DNA of 64,000 bases from Streptomyces sp. SID12501 (lineage in GTDB: Bacteria > Actinomycetota > Actinomycetes > Streptomycetales > Streptomycetaceae): assembly GCF_010550245.1 (NCBI RefSeq), contig NZ_JAAGLU010000041.1, positions 37,072 through 101,071 on the forward strand, read 5' to 3'. The notes below the pieces were generated by a model. That model was not told where the DNA came from and did not search any database. It saw only the letters and a list, made by a program, of their open reading frames with translations. A program made the position numbers and the translations under genes. Position 1 is the stretch's first letter; each line of letters starts with the position of its first letter. Below, piece by piece: positions 42,824 to 51,671 of the stretch.

Positions 42824-43765
42824 TCAGCTGTGCGGCAGGCGGTACAGCCCGCCCGGCAGGGGCTCGACCAGACCGTCGGAGACCAGGCCGTCGAGGGCCC
42901 GGGCGCGCTGGACCGGCTCGTGCCACACACCGTCGAGCGCGGCCTGCGGTACGGGGGTGTGCGCTTCGCGGAGTACGGCGAGCAGCTTGCCGCGTACCTG
43001 ACGGTCCGTGCCCGCGTACGTCTGGCCCCGGCGCGCCGGGCCCTCGTGGTCGGGCTTCCCGGCGAGCCGCCACGCGCACCGGGCGGCGATCGGACAGCGA
43101 TGGCAGGTCTCGTTCCGGGCCGTGCAGACGAGCGCGCCGAGTTCCATGGAGGCCGCGGCCCAGCGGGCGGCTGTGGGCTCGTCGTCCGGCAACAGGGCGC
43201 GGGCGAGCTTGCGTTCGGCGGCGGTGGTGGCGTTCGGGGGGTACTGGACGCCGGTGACGGCGCGGGCGAAGACCCGGCGGACGTTCGTGTCCAGTACGGC
43301 GTGCCGCTGGCCGTAGGCGAAGGAGGCGACGGCCGCGGCGGTGTACTCGCCGATGCCGGGCAGGGCGAGCAGCTGGGCGTGCTCGGTGGGTACGTCGCCA
43401 CCGTGGCGTTCCGTTATGGCGACGGCGGCGCCGTGCAGGCGCAGGGCGCGGCGCGGGTAGCCGAGCCGGCCCCAGGCGCGGACGGCCTCGCCCGAGGGGG
43501 CGGCGGCGAGGTCGGCGGGGCGGGGCCATTGGGCGAGCCACTGCTCGTAGACGGGCAGTACGCGGCTGACCGGTGTCTGCTGCAGCATGAACTCGCTGAC
43601 CATCACCCCCCAGGGACCGGCGTCCGGGCGCCGCCAGGGGAGGTCGCGGGCGTGGTCGTCGAACCAGTCGATGACGGGGGAGTGCAGGGGGGTGCCGTCG
43701 GCGATGGGGGAGGCTAGGGGTGTCGGGTCGGCGTCGCGGTGCGGGGGTTTCGTGGGCGCAGTCAT
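42824..43765 (-). CDS. mutY: A/G-specific adenine glycosylase MutY
   Basis: Removes adenine mispaired with 8-oxoguanine. The catalytic Glu lies in MVSEFMLQQTPVSRV. The helix-hairpin-helix is LPGIGEYTAAAVASFAYG, followed by VLDTNVRRVFAR with the catalytic Asp. The iron-sulfur cluster ligands are C-x6-C-x2-C-x5-C in VCTARNETCHRCPIAARC. ATG 43765 is chosen (313 aa). No C-terminal NUDIX-type 8-oxoG recognition domain is complete; this is normal for short actinobacterial forms. It is divergent from the Ser/Gly-rich anchored protein. Confidence 0.93.
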   Translation of the reverse strand: MTAPTKPPHRDADPTPLASPIADGTPLHSPVIDWFDDHARDLPWRRPDAGPWGVMVSEFMLQQTPVSRVLPVYEQWLAQWPRPADLAAAPSGEAVRAWGRLGYPRRALRLHGAAVAITERHGGDVPTEHAQLLALPGIGEYTAAAVASFAYGQRHAVLDTNVRRVFARAVTGVQYPPNATTAAERKLARALLPDDEPTAARWAAASMELGALVCTARNETCHRCPIAARCAWRLAGKPDHEGPARRGQTYAGTDRQVRGKLLAVLREAHTPVPQAALDGVWHEPVQRARALDGLVSDGLVEPLPGGLYRLPHS

Positions 43766-43832
43766 GGCGGTTCCGATCCTGCCATGTGGGGGTGCGGGGG
43801 TGTGCGACGCGGTGCGGTACGACCCGGTTGTT

Positions 43833-43866
43833 TCTTCGCCCCCGCCGCGCCTGCCCGTCCCGTCCC
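43833..43866 (+). repeat. Dispersed 34-bp intergenic repeat, copy B
   Basis: It differs at three positions from copy A at 38888-38921. It lies between mutY and the next gene, in the 279-bp divergent region. Confidence 0.6.
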
Positions 43867-44044
43867 GGGCCGGAGATGCGGGCCGGGAAGCGCGACCCGC
43901 CCCGAACTGCTCCCCGCCCGAAAGGAGTTCACCCACGTCACCAACCCCCTTCGCCGGGATGATGATCCGGAAAAGTTGGTGCCTGGGCGGCGGGTGGGGC
44001 GAGTGAACTGTCCGATCTCTCGTACAGTTTGCGCCGTGGGATCT

Positions 44045-44905
44045 ATGCGCAATCCGGTCGGGCCGCTTCCCTCCTCCATCTACTGGCGACGGAGGGCCGT
44101 TCTGCTGTCTTTGCTCGCCCTGCTGGCGTTGCTGGGCATCTGGATCGTCGCCTCCGGCGGCGGAGGCGGCAACAACGGCACGGACGGCGCCAACGGCAAG
44201 GATCCCGAGCAGACGATCACCCCGGGACCGTCCGGTTCGGGGCCCGCGATCAGCCAAGCCCCGGGCGGACGCGACGAGTCGGGCAGCTCGGACACCGGCG
44301 GCTCGGACTCCGGTTCCGGCTCGGCGGGCTCCGGGAGTTCCGGGAGCTCCGGGGGTTCAGAGGACTCCGGCGGTTCGAGCGGTTCGGCCGGCTCCGGCGG
44401 CGACAGCGGTTCCGCCGGGACGGGTGGCGGTTCCGCCGGCACGGACGACGGCGTCAACGGCAGCGTAGGCAGCGGCGATACGCTCCCGGTCGGTTCCACC
44501 CTGCCCAACTGCACCGCCGGCGTCGTCCAGTTGAGCCTGCGCAGTGTCCAGAACACCTACGCGCCCGACGAGACGCCCACCTTCCAGCTGGTTGCCAGGA
44601 ACTCCTCCGCCAACGACTGCAAGATCGACCTCGGCCCGAAGGCGGCGGTCGTGACGATCACGCAGGCGAGCAGCGACGACGACATCTGGGCCTCGGACGA
44701 CTGCCCCAAGGACGCGGCAGGTCTGCTGTTCCGTGTCTCGGCCGGCGGCAGCATCACGTACACCTTCGAGTGGGACCGCAAGGCGAGCGCCCCGGAGTGC
44801 GCCACCCCGAAGGCGGGGTCGGCGACGGCCGACACCTACCTCGTGGAGGCGCAGGCCCAGGGCTTCCCGAAGGCCCAGATCTCTTTCGTGCTGGACAAGG
44901 ACTGA
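44045..44905 (+). CDS. Ser/Gly-rich membrane-anchored hypothetical protein
   Basis: No family recognised. Short cytoplasmic start, one membrane helix (AVLLSLLALLALLGIWIVA, residues ~18-37), then ~120 residues of Gly/Ser/Asp linker and a C-terminal domain (residues ~150-286). That domain has four cysteines (LPNCTAG, NDCKIDL, SDDCPKD, PECATPK) and beta-like segments; disulfides are likely. ATG 44045 is used. GTG 44036 lies only nine bases upstream, and TACAGT at 44024-44029 could be a -10 element, so the mRNA may be leaderless with GTG as start. An external wall-spanning role is inferred from the linker. Confidence 0.75.
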   Translation: MRNPVGPLPSSIYWRRRAVLLSLLALLALLGIWIVASGGGGGNNGTDGANGKDPEQTITPGPSGSGPAISQAPGGRDESGSSDTGGSDSGSGSAGSGSSGSSGGSEDSGGSSGSAGSGGDSGSAGTGGGSAGTDDGVNGSVGSGDTLPVGSTLPNCTAGVVQLSLRSVQNTYAPDETPTFQLVARNSSANDCKIDLGPKAAVVTITQASSDDDIWASDDCPKDAAGLLFRVSAGGSITYTFEWDRKASAPECATPKAGSATADTYLVEAQAQGFPKAQISFVLDKD

Positions 44906-44931
44906 GAGGGGCCGTGTAAGCACGGCCCCTC
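44906..44931 (+). terminator. Terminator hairpin between the Ser/Gly-rich gene and disA
   Basis: Arms GAGGGGCCGTG and CACGGCCCCTC (11 bp) with loop TAAG begin immediately after the stop codon. The hairpin is symmetric and lies between convergent genes. Confidence 0.8.
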
Positions 44932-44964
44932 GGTCCCACCTCCGCGTACCGACCTGGTGCCGAC

Positions 44965-46089
44965 CTACACGTACCGCTCCAGAATCGACGACTCCGCCAG
45001 CCGCGACAGTCCCTCCCGGACACTGCGCGCCCTCGTCTCGCCGACCCCGTCCACCGTCTGGAGCTCGTCGACGCTCGCCGCCAGCAGCTTCTGCAGGCTG
45101 CCGAAGTGTTCCACCAGGCGGTCGATGATCGCGCCGGGCAGGCGCGGCACCTTCGCCAGGAGGCGGAAGCCGCGGGGGGAGACCGCAGAGTCGAGGGCCT
45201 CGGGTGAGCCCGTGTAGCCGAGGGCCTTGGCCACCGTGGAGAGTTCGAGCAGTTCGGCGTGGCTGAGCGCGTCGAGTTCGCCGAGCGCCTCGTCGACCGT
45301 GCGGGAGCGTTTGGCGGTCGGCTCGGGGACGTAGTCCCGGACCACCAGCTCGCGCTCCGGCTCCACGCCCGCGATCAACTCCTCCAGCTGAAGGGTCAGA
45401 AGCCGCCCGTCGGTGCCCAACTCGAGCACGTAACCGGCGATTTCCGTCGCGATGAGGCGGACCATCTCCAGGCGCTGCACCACCGCGGAGACGTCCCGGA
45501 CCGTCACCAGGTCCTCGATCTCCAGCGCGGACAGCGTGCCCGCGACCTCGTCGAGGCGGAGCTTGTAGCGCTCCAGGGTCGCCAGGGCCTGGTTCGCGCG
45601 GGACAGGATCGCGGCCGAGTCCTCCAGGACCCGGCGCTGACCGTCCACGTACAGCGCGATGAGTCTCATGGACTGGGAGACCGAGATGACCGAGTAGGCC
45701 ACCTGCTTCGACACACGGTCGGCGGTGCGGTGCCGGGTGCCTGTCTCCTCGGTGGGGATGTTCGGGTCGGGGACCAGCTGGACGCCGGCCCGCAGGATCT
45801 TGGACAGGTCCGACGAGACCACGATGCCGCCGTCGAGCTTGCACAGCTCGCGCAGCCGCGTCGCCGAGAACTCGACGTCCAGGACGAAACCGCCCGTGCA
45901 CATCGCCTCGACTGTCTTGTCGGAGCCGAGCACGATGAGTCCGCCGGTGTTGCCGCGGAGAATCCGTTCAAGCCCGTCGCGCAGCGCCGTGCCGGGTGCC
46001 ACGGCGCTCAGTGAGGCGCGCATCAGGCCATCGGCACCGGAGCTCCCGCCGTACTTTCCTGGAGCTGCTGCCCGGTCGTTGGCTGCCAC
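44965..46089 (-). CDS. disA: DisA diadenylate cyclase
   Basis: Makes c-di-AMP from two ATP and scans DNA for damage. The N-terminal DAC domain holds LDGGIVVSSDL (the DGA-like site, here DGG) and GTRHRTADRVSK (the RHR motif). A helical middle domain and a C-terminal helix-hairpin-helix (LQTVDGVGETRARSVREGL) for branched DNA follow. GTG 46089 has GGAG 5 nt upstream (374 aa). It follows radA by 81 bp on the same strand; the radA-disA pairing is widely conserved, and RadA restrains DisA in Bacillus. Confidence 0.95.
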   Translation of the reverse strand: MAANDRAAAPGKYGGSSGADGLMRASLSAVAPGTALRDGLERILRGNTGGLIVLGSDKTVEAMCTGGFVLDVEFSATRLRELCKLDGGIVVSSDLSKILRAGVQLVPDPNIPTEETGTRHRTADRVSKQVAYSVISVSQSMRLIALYVDGQRRVLEDSAAILSRANQALATLERYKLRLDEVAGTLSALEIEDLVTVRDVSAVVQRLEMVRLIATEIAGYVLELGTDGRLLTLQLEELIAGVEPERELVVRDYVPEPTAKRSRTVDEALGELDALSHAELLELSTVAKALGYTGSPEALDSAVSPRGFRLLAKVPRLPGAIIDRLVEHFGSLQKLLAASVDELQTVDGVGETRARSVREGLSRLAESSILERYV

Positions 46090-46170
46090 TGCACTCCTCC
46101 GGTCGCAGGTACTGGGCCGCTCCCGCTTCGCACACGTTGTTCGTACGGACGGGCGAGACCTGGGCAAAGT

Positions 46171-47580
46171 CTACCGGCGGTCCTCGTCGTCCCGTGGGGC
46201 GTCTCGCCTACGCGACCTCGGAAGCACCCGGAGCGCGTCCCCCATGTCGGCGACTTCGATGACCTTCATACCGGCGGGGACCTTGCCGGGGTCCGACGGA
46301 ACGAGGGCGTGGGTGAAGCCCAGACGGTGCGCTTCGGACAGTCGGCGCTGGACCCCCGTCACCCGTCTGACCTCGCCCGCGAGGCCCACTTCGCCGATCG
46401 CGACCAGGTTCTTGGGCAGCGGGGTGTCGCTCGCGGCGGAGGCCAGCGCGAGGGCGATCGCGAGGTCCGCGGCCGGCTCGGAGAGCTTCACCCCGCCGAC
46501 CGTGGCCGAATAGATGTCCCGCTTTCCGAGTGCGCTGATCCTGCCCCGTTGTTCGAGAACCGCGAGCATCATCGAGACCCGGGACGTCTCCAGGCCCGAT
46601 GTCGTCCGCCTGGGGGAGGGGATCTGCGAGTCGACGGTGAGCGCCTGGACCTCGACGACGAGCGGGCGGCGGCCCTCCAGGGTGACGGTCAGGCAGGTGC
46701 CGGGCACCGGCTCGGCGCGCCGGGTCAGGAACAGGCCGCTCGGGTCGGCGAGGCCCGTGATGCCCTCGTCGTGCAGTTCGAAGCAGCCGACCTCGTCCGT
46801 CGTGCCGTAGCGGTTCTTGACGCCCCGGACGAGGCGGAGGCGGGCGTGCCGGTCGCCCTCGAAGGACAGGACCACGTCCACCAGGTGTTCCAGGAGACGC
46901 GGGCCGGCGATCGCGCCGTCCTTGGTGACGTGGCCCACCAGGAGCGTCGACATACCGCGCTCCTTGGACGCGCGGATCAGCGCCCCGGCGACCTCGCGGA
47001 CCTGCGCCATGCCGCCCGCCGCGCCGTCGATCTCCGGCGAGGCCACCGTCTGGACGGAGTCGAGGATCAGGAGGGACGGTTTCACGGCCTCCAGGTGGCC
47101 CAGCACCGCCGAGAGGTCGGTCTCAGCGGCCAGATACAGGTGGTCGTCGATCGCCTTGATGCGGTCGGCGCGCAGCCGGACCTGGCTCGCGGACTCCTCA
47201 CCGGTGATGTAGAGCGTGCGGTGCTCGTCGCTCGCCGACTTCGCCGCGACGTCCAGGAGGAGCGTCGACTTGCCGACGCCCGGCTCACCGGCCACGAGAA
47301 CCACGGCACCGGGGACCAGCCCGCCGCCGAGTACACGGTCCAGTTCGGGCACGCCGGTGCTGCGTGCGGTGGCCTGGCGGACGTCGACCTGGCCGATGGG
47401 GACCGCGGAGGTGGTGACGCGGCCCGGTGCCGTCGTACGGACCGCGGGCGCGCCGTACTCCTCGACCGTGCCCCACGCCTGGCACTCGGAGCAACGGCCG
47501 AGCCACTTGGCCGTCTGCCAGCCGCACTCGGTGCAGCGGTAGGACGGACGGTCCTTAGCGGTCTTCGTACGAACAGCCAT
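46171..47580 (-). CDS. radA: DNA repair protein RadA
   Basis: RecA-like branch-migration helper, 469 aa. The N-terminal C4 zinc finger is CTECGWQTAKWLGRCSEC. Walker A is GEPGVGKST, Walker B-like LLILDS, and the RadA-specific KNRYG (usually KNRFG) motif follows. The C-terminal Lon-protease-like domain is present. ATG 47580 is chosen; the frame stays open upstream without family resemblance. It lies just before disA. Confidence 0.95.
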   Translation of the reverse strand: MAVRTKTAKDRPSYRCTECGWQTAKWLGRCSECQAWGTVEEYGAPAVRTTAPGRVTTSAVPIGQVDVRQATARSTGVPELDRVLGGGLVPGAVVLVAGEPGVGKSTLLLDVAAKSASDEHRTLYITGEESASQVRLRADRIKAIDDHLYLAAETDLSAVLGHLEAVKPSLLILDSVQTVASPEIDGAAGGMAQVREVAGALIRASKERGMSTLLVGHVTKDGAIAGPRLLEHLVDVVLSFEGDRHARLRLVRGVKNRYGTTDEVGCFELHDEGITGLADPSGLFLTRRAEPVPGTCLTVTLEGRRPLVVEVQALTVDSQIPSPRRTTSGLETSRVSMMLAVLEQRGRISALGKRDIYSATVGGVKLSEPAADLAIALALASAASDTPLPKNLVAIGEVGLAGEVRRVTGVQRRLSEAHRLGFTHALVPSDPGKVPAGMKVIEVADMGDALRVLPRSRRRDAPRDDEDRR

Positions 47581-47788
47581 GGGACGAACCGTAACCGGGA
47601 GCACCGACACCACCGTCGCCGACGGGTGCCGGAAGCCGCGCCCTCGGCGGTAATCGGCCACGTCAGGGCGGGAACAGGCCACGGAATCCGGGGTTGCTGT
47701 CCCCTATTGAGGGATCGTTTCACCCGTACGGATTAAAAGTGCTCAAGGTGGGAGGGGGGCCCGTCGTAAGGCGCCTACGGTCGCACGG

Positions 47789-49615
47789 GTGATGAGCAGT
47801 AGTCCGGACACCCCGACCCGCAGCACCGGCACACACCGGGCGCACCGTGAGGCGCGCGACCGGGCGGCGGCACGCACGCTGGTCCAGCGCCCGCCCGCGC
47901 GCTACGAGCCGTATCTGGACGGCCTGTTCACCTACTGTCTGTCCGTCCTGTGCGACCACGACACGGCCACCGCCGCCCTCGGCGACGTCCTCGCGCTCGC
48001 CGAGCGCCGCAGCCCGCGCGGCCCGGAGTCCGCCGGTGACCGCAGAGCCTGGCTGTACGCGCTGGCCCGCTGGGCCTGTCTGCGCAAGCTGGCCGAGGCC
48101 AAGCAGAAACGTCAGAGCACGCACGCGGCAGGCCGACGCGGTAAGCGGCAGGCGTCCGCGGTCCCCGCGCCCCAGGCCGCCCCGGACTCCGCCGCCTCTG
48201 CTGCCTCCGCCTCCTCTTCCGGGGGCTGCGTCTCCGAGGAGGCCCAGGAAGCGCACCGCCGTGAACTGGCCCAGCTCGCCTGGCCGGAGGCCGCCGGAAC
48301 CACCCCCGAGCAGCGCGAGGCACTCGAACTCGCCGTGCGTCACAAGCTCGACGCCCACGAGGTCGCCGCCGTACTGGGCCTGGACGCCGCCGCCGCCGGA
48401 GACCTGCTCGCCTCCGCCGCCTGCGAGGTCGAACGCACCCGCGCGGCCCTCGCCGTCGTCGAGACCGGCGCCTGTCCGAGCGTCTCCCGCCTCACCGGCG
48501 ACCACCAGCTGGTGCTCAGCACGGCACTGCGCCGTGAACTGGTCCGTCACGTCGACGACTGCCCGCGGTGCCGCCGTACCGCCGAGCGGGCCGTCCCCGG
48601 CTCCTGGCCCGGCACCAGCGTCACGCCCGCCGAACTGCCCGTCCTGGAGGCGCCCCGCGCTGCCCTGCACGTCGCCATGGCACACCTCCCGCGCGCGCGG
48701 GGTACCGCCGCCCCGCGCTTCGACCGGCGCGGCTTCCCGATGGACCCCAAGGACCGCGCCGCCCGAAGGGACCGGCTACGCGCGCGTGCCGTCACCACCA
48801 CGGTCGTCGCCACCGTGGTCGCCGCCCCCGTGCTCGCCCTGTGGGCGGCCTACCGCGGGGCGCCGGTGACCGGCGAGGGCGGCCCGGGGGACCGGTCGGC
48901 CACCGCGAGCGAGGCGCAGCGCCACGACATCCTCGACGGCGAGGCCGCGGGCGGCGGCTACGAGAACGCGGGCAACGCCGGCAACGCGGGCACCGGCGCC
49001 GACAGGGGCCTCGTCAGGAAGGACCACGGCTCACCCGACGTCTCCGTAGAGGTCGTCAGCGCGGTCCCCGGCGCGAAGGAGAGCCCGGGCCACCTCACTG
49101 TGGAGGCGTCCAGCGACGGCGACACCACGCTCATCACCCTCACCGCGTCCGGGCACACCCCGGTGCGCTGGACGGCGTCCACCGGGGCGTCCTGGCTGTA
49201 TCCGAGCCGGTCCTCGGGAACGCTGCGGCCCGGCGAGTCGTTCACGATCAAGGTGTACGTCGACCCTCTGCGCGAGCCGTCCGGTCACTGGAGCGCGCGG
49301 GTGTCGATCGCACCGGCGTCCGCCGTCGTCTCCATCGAGGGGTACGGCACCGCGCCCACACCCCCGGACCCGACCCCGGTGAACCCCCCGGCCCCCGGCC
49401 CGCCCCGCCCGAGCACCCCGCCCCCGGATCCGGACCCGACGACCTCCGCGCCCGCGACCCCGCCCCCCAGCGATCCGCCACCGTCCTCGTCACCGGACCC
49501 GGAGCCCACCCCGACCCCCACCCCGACGGCCTCGGTGACCTCGACCCCCGCAGACCCCGGAGGCTCGTCGCCGCCCGCCGACAGCGGCTCCCCGAGCCCC
49601 GTGGCAACGCCCTGA
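47789..49615 (+). CDS. Sigma-like + zinc finger + TM + BACON fusion protein
   Basis: A 608-aa protein with an unusual domain order. Residues ~38-110 resemble sigma-70 region 2 (YLDGLFTYCLSVLCDHDTAT, RAWLYALARWACLRKL). Residues ~155-235 resemble region 4 with a weak helix-turn-helix. His254-x3-Cys258-x2-Cys261 (HVDDCPRC) is like an anti-sigma zinc finger. One membrane helix is at ~334-355. A BACON-like beta-sandwich lies at ~415-520, with WTASTGASWLYPSRSSGTL, and a Pro-rich tail at ~520-608. GTG 47789 or ATG 47792 may start. It appears to join a degraded sigma and its anti-sigma in one membrane protein; whether the sigma part binds RNA polymerase is unknown. Confidence 0.75.
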   Translation: MMSSSPDTPTRSTGTHRAHREARDRAAARTLVQRPPARYEPYLDGLFTYCLSVLCDHDTATAALGDVLALAERRSPRGPESAGDRRAWLYALARWACLRKLAEAKQKRQSTHAAGRRGKRQASAVPAPQAAPDSAASAASASSSGGCVSEEAQEAHRRELAQLAWPEAAGTTPEQREALELAVRHKLDAHEVAAVLGLDAAAAGDLLASAACEVERTRAALAVVETGACPSVSRLTGDHQLVLSTALRRELVRHVDDCPRCRRTAERAVPGSWPGTSVTPAELPVLEAPRAALHVAMAHLPRARGTAAPRFDRRGFPMDPKDRAARRDRLRARAVTTTVVATVVAAPVLALWAAYRGAPVTGEGGPGDRSATASEAQRHDILDGEAAGGGYENAGNAGNAGTGADRGLVRKDHGSPDVSVEVVSAVPGAKESPGHLTVEASSDGDTTLITLTASGHTPVRWTASTGASWLYPSRSSGTLRPGESFTIKVYVDPLREPSGHWSARVSIAPASAVVSIEGYGTAPTPPDPTPVNPPAPGPPRPSTPPPDPDPTTSAPATPPPSDPPPSSSPDPEPTPTPTPTASVTSTPADPGGSSPPADSGSPSPVATP

Positions 49616-49638
49616 GCCGCTCGCGTCAGCGAAGGGAA

Positions 49639-50505
49639 TCAGCGAACGGGATCCGCCGGATGCGGGGCCAGCAGCGGCAACTGCGAGGCCAGCCGCTCCT
49701 CGCAGAGCTCGACCAGCCGGTCGTACCCCGCCTTGCCCATCAGCTCGACCAGCTCCGGCCGGTACGAGACGTACACCGGGTCGCCCGCGCCGTGCGCCGA
49801 GGTCGCCGACGTGCACCACCAGTGCAGGTCGTGGCCGCCCGGACCCCAGCCGCGCCGGTCGTACTCACCGATCGACACCTGGAGCACGCGCGTGTCGTCG
49901 GGCCGGTCGATCCAGTCGTACGTCCGCCGCACCGGAAGCTGCCAGCACACGTCCGGCTTGGTCTCCAGCGGTTCGAGGCCCTCCTTCAGCGCCAGGATGT
50001 GCAGCGAGCAGCCGGCGCCGCCCGCGAACCCCGGCCGGTTCTGGAAGATGCAGGACCCCTGGTACGGCCGGGTCTGCCGCGACCCCTCCTCGTCCTCGGA
50101 GGTCCAGCCGGACTCGGTGCCGATGGCGTGGTGCTGCCAGATGTCGGGCGTGAGCCGCGCCACATGTCCGGCGACGCGCTTCTCGTCGTCCTTGTCGGAG
50201 AAATGCGCCCCCAGCGTGCAGCAGCCGTCGTCCGCGCGGCCGGCCTGGATGCCCTGGCAGCCACTTCCGAAGACGCAGTTCCAGCGGGAGGTCAGCCAGG
50301 TCAGATCACAGCGGAAGACCTGCTCCTCGTCCGCCGGATCGGGAAACTCCACCCAGGCGCGCGCGAAGTCGAGCCCCTTCTCGTCGCTCACCACCACCGT
50401 CTTCGGAGGTTTCGAGGATCTCGGGGATTTCACGGCCTTCGCAGCCTTCGCGGGGAGGGCTGACTCTGCCGACTTGTCGGCCTTTGCCTTTTTCGTCTTG
50501 GGCAC
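49639..50505 (-). CDS. Cysteine-rich hypothetical protein
   Basis: No known family is recognised. The N-terminus (residues 1-40) is Lys/Ala/Pro-rich and disordered (MPKTKKAKADKSAESALP). The remainder has about ten Cys: RCDLTW, WNCVFGSGCQGI, DDGCCTLGAHF, GSCIFQN, AGCSLHILAL, DVCWQLP and HWWCTS. His residues such as GAHFSD and IWQHHAIG lie between them. A metal-binding or iron-sulfur fold is plausible, loosely like the DUF3109 or YkgJ cluster proteins, but I could not match it. It is convergent with the fusion gene (23 bp gap) and divergent from the Ppx gene. Confidence 0.65.
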   Translation of the reverse strand: MPKTKKAKADKSAESALPAKAAKAVKSPRSSKPPKTVVVSDEKGLDFARAWVEFPDPADEEQVFRCDLTWLTSRWNCVFGSGCQGIQAGRADDGCCTLGAHFSDKDDEKRVAGHVARLTPDIWQHHAIGTESGWTSEDEEGSRQTRPYQGSCIFQNRPGFAGGAGCSLHILALKEGLEPLETKPDVCWQLPVRRTYDWIDRPDDTRVLQVSIGEYDRRGWGPGGHDLHWWCTSATSAHGAGDPVYVSYRPELVELMGKAGYDRLVELCEERLASQLPLLAPHPADPVR

Positions 50506-50588
50506 GCGTCCAGGGTAAGTCGCCCGGAGCCCCTTCCGGCACCGCTCCGGGGACGGATGCGGGCGCGGCTGGCAGTAGCGTTCCGTCC

Positions 50589-51533
50589 ATGAGACTCGGT
50601 GTCCTCGACGTGGGATCGAACACGGTGCATCTGCTGGTGGTGGATGCGCACCCCGGCGCGCGCCCCCTGCCCGCGCATTCGCACAAGGTCGAGCTGCGGC
50701 TCGCCCAGCTCCTCGACGACGCCGGAGCGATCGGCCCCGAGGGGGTCGACAAACTCGTCGCCGTGATCCAGGACGCGCTCCAGGCCGCCGAGGACAAGGG
50801 CGTCGTGGACCTGCTGCCGTTCGCCACCTCCGCCGTGCGCGAGGCCAGCAACGCCGACGACGTCCTCGCGCGCGTGCAGGCCGAAACGGGCGTCGAGCTC
50901 CAGGTGCTGTCCGGCTCCGAGGAGGCCCGGCTCACCTTCCTCGCCGCCCGCCGCTGGTTCGGCTGGTCGGCCGGCAAGCTCCTCGTCCTCGACATCGGCG
51001 GCGGCTCCCTGGAGATCGCCTACGGCATCGACGAGCAGCCCGACACCGCCGTCTCCCTCCCGCTCGGCGCAGGCCGCCTGACCGCGGGCTGGCTCCCGGG
51101 CGACCCGCCCGACCCCGACGACATCAGGTCCCTGCGCCGCCATGTACGCGCCCAGATCGCCCGTACGGTCGGCGAGTTCAGCCGCTTCGGCGCCCCCGAC
51201 CACGTCGTCGCCACCTCGAAGACGTTCAAGCAGCTCGCCCGCCTGGCCGGGGCCGCCCGCTCCACGGACGGCCTCTACGTCCAGCGTGAGCTGAAGCGCG
51301 AGTCCCTGCAGACCCTGGTCCCCGAACTCGCAGCCATGACGACGGCGGAACGAGCAGCCCTCCCCGGAGTCTCGGAAGGCCGGGCCAACCAACTGGTCGC
51401 GGGCGCCCTGGTGGCCGAGGCCGCGATGGACCTCTTCGCCGTGAAAACCCTGGAGGTCTGCCCCTGGGCCCTCCGCGAAGGCGTGATCCTCCGCCGCCTC
51501 GACCACATGGGCACTCACATGGGCACGGAGTAG
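50589..51533 (+). CDS. Ppx/GppA-family phosphatase
   Basis: A 314-aa exopolyphosphatase/pppGpp phosphatase-type protein of the ASKHA fold. Phosphate-binding loops are LDVGSNTVHLLVVDAH and LLVLDIGGGSLEIAYG, with ATSAVREASN between and an SGSEEARLTF turn. It lacks the C-terminal HD domain of long Ppx, as is usual for the short actinobacterial paralogues. ATG 50589 is chosen. The relative role in polyphosphate or (p)ppGpp turnover cannot be separated by sequence. A TIM-barrel gene follows after 138 bp. Confidence 0.9.
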   Translation: MRLGVLDVGSNTVHLLVVDAHPGARPLPAHSHKVELRLAQLLDDAGAIGPEGVDKLVAVIQDALQAAEDKGVVDLLPFATSAVREASNADDVLARVQAETGVELQVLSGSEEARLTFLAARRWFGWSAGKLLVLDIGGGSLEIAYGIDEQPDTAVSLPLGAGRLTAGWLPGDPPDPDDIRSLRRHVRAQIARTVGEFSRFGAPDHVVATSKTFKQLARLAGAARSTDGLYVQRELKRESLQTLVPELAAMTTAERAALPGVSEGRANQLVAGALVAEAAMDLFAVKTLEVCPWALREGVILRRLDHMGTHMGTE

Positions 51534-51551
51534 ACCGACAGGGGCACCAAC

Positions 51552-51600
51552 AGGGGCGCGGGGAACTGCGCGACAAGCCACCCACAACCCGCACCCGCCC
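51552..51600 (-). repeat. Streptomyces-type dispersed intergenic repeat, copy 2
   Basis: AGGGGCGCGGGGAACTGCGC followed by GACAAGCCACCCACAACCCG lies between the Ppx gene and the next gene. Read on the minus strand it resembles the flanks of the 5577-5662 element. Confidence 0.55.
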
Positions 51601-51671
51601 AACCACCGACCCTCGACGGCGAATAGGCACCCCCACCCCGGCCAACCAACGCACCCCGTACTCTGTCTCCC

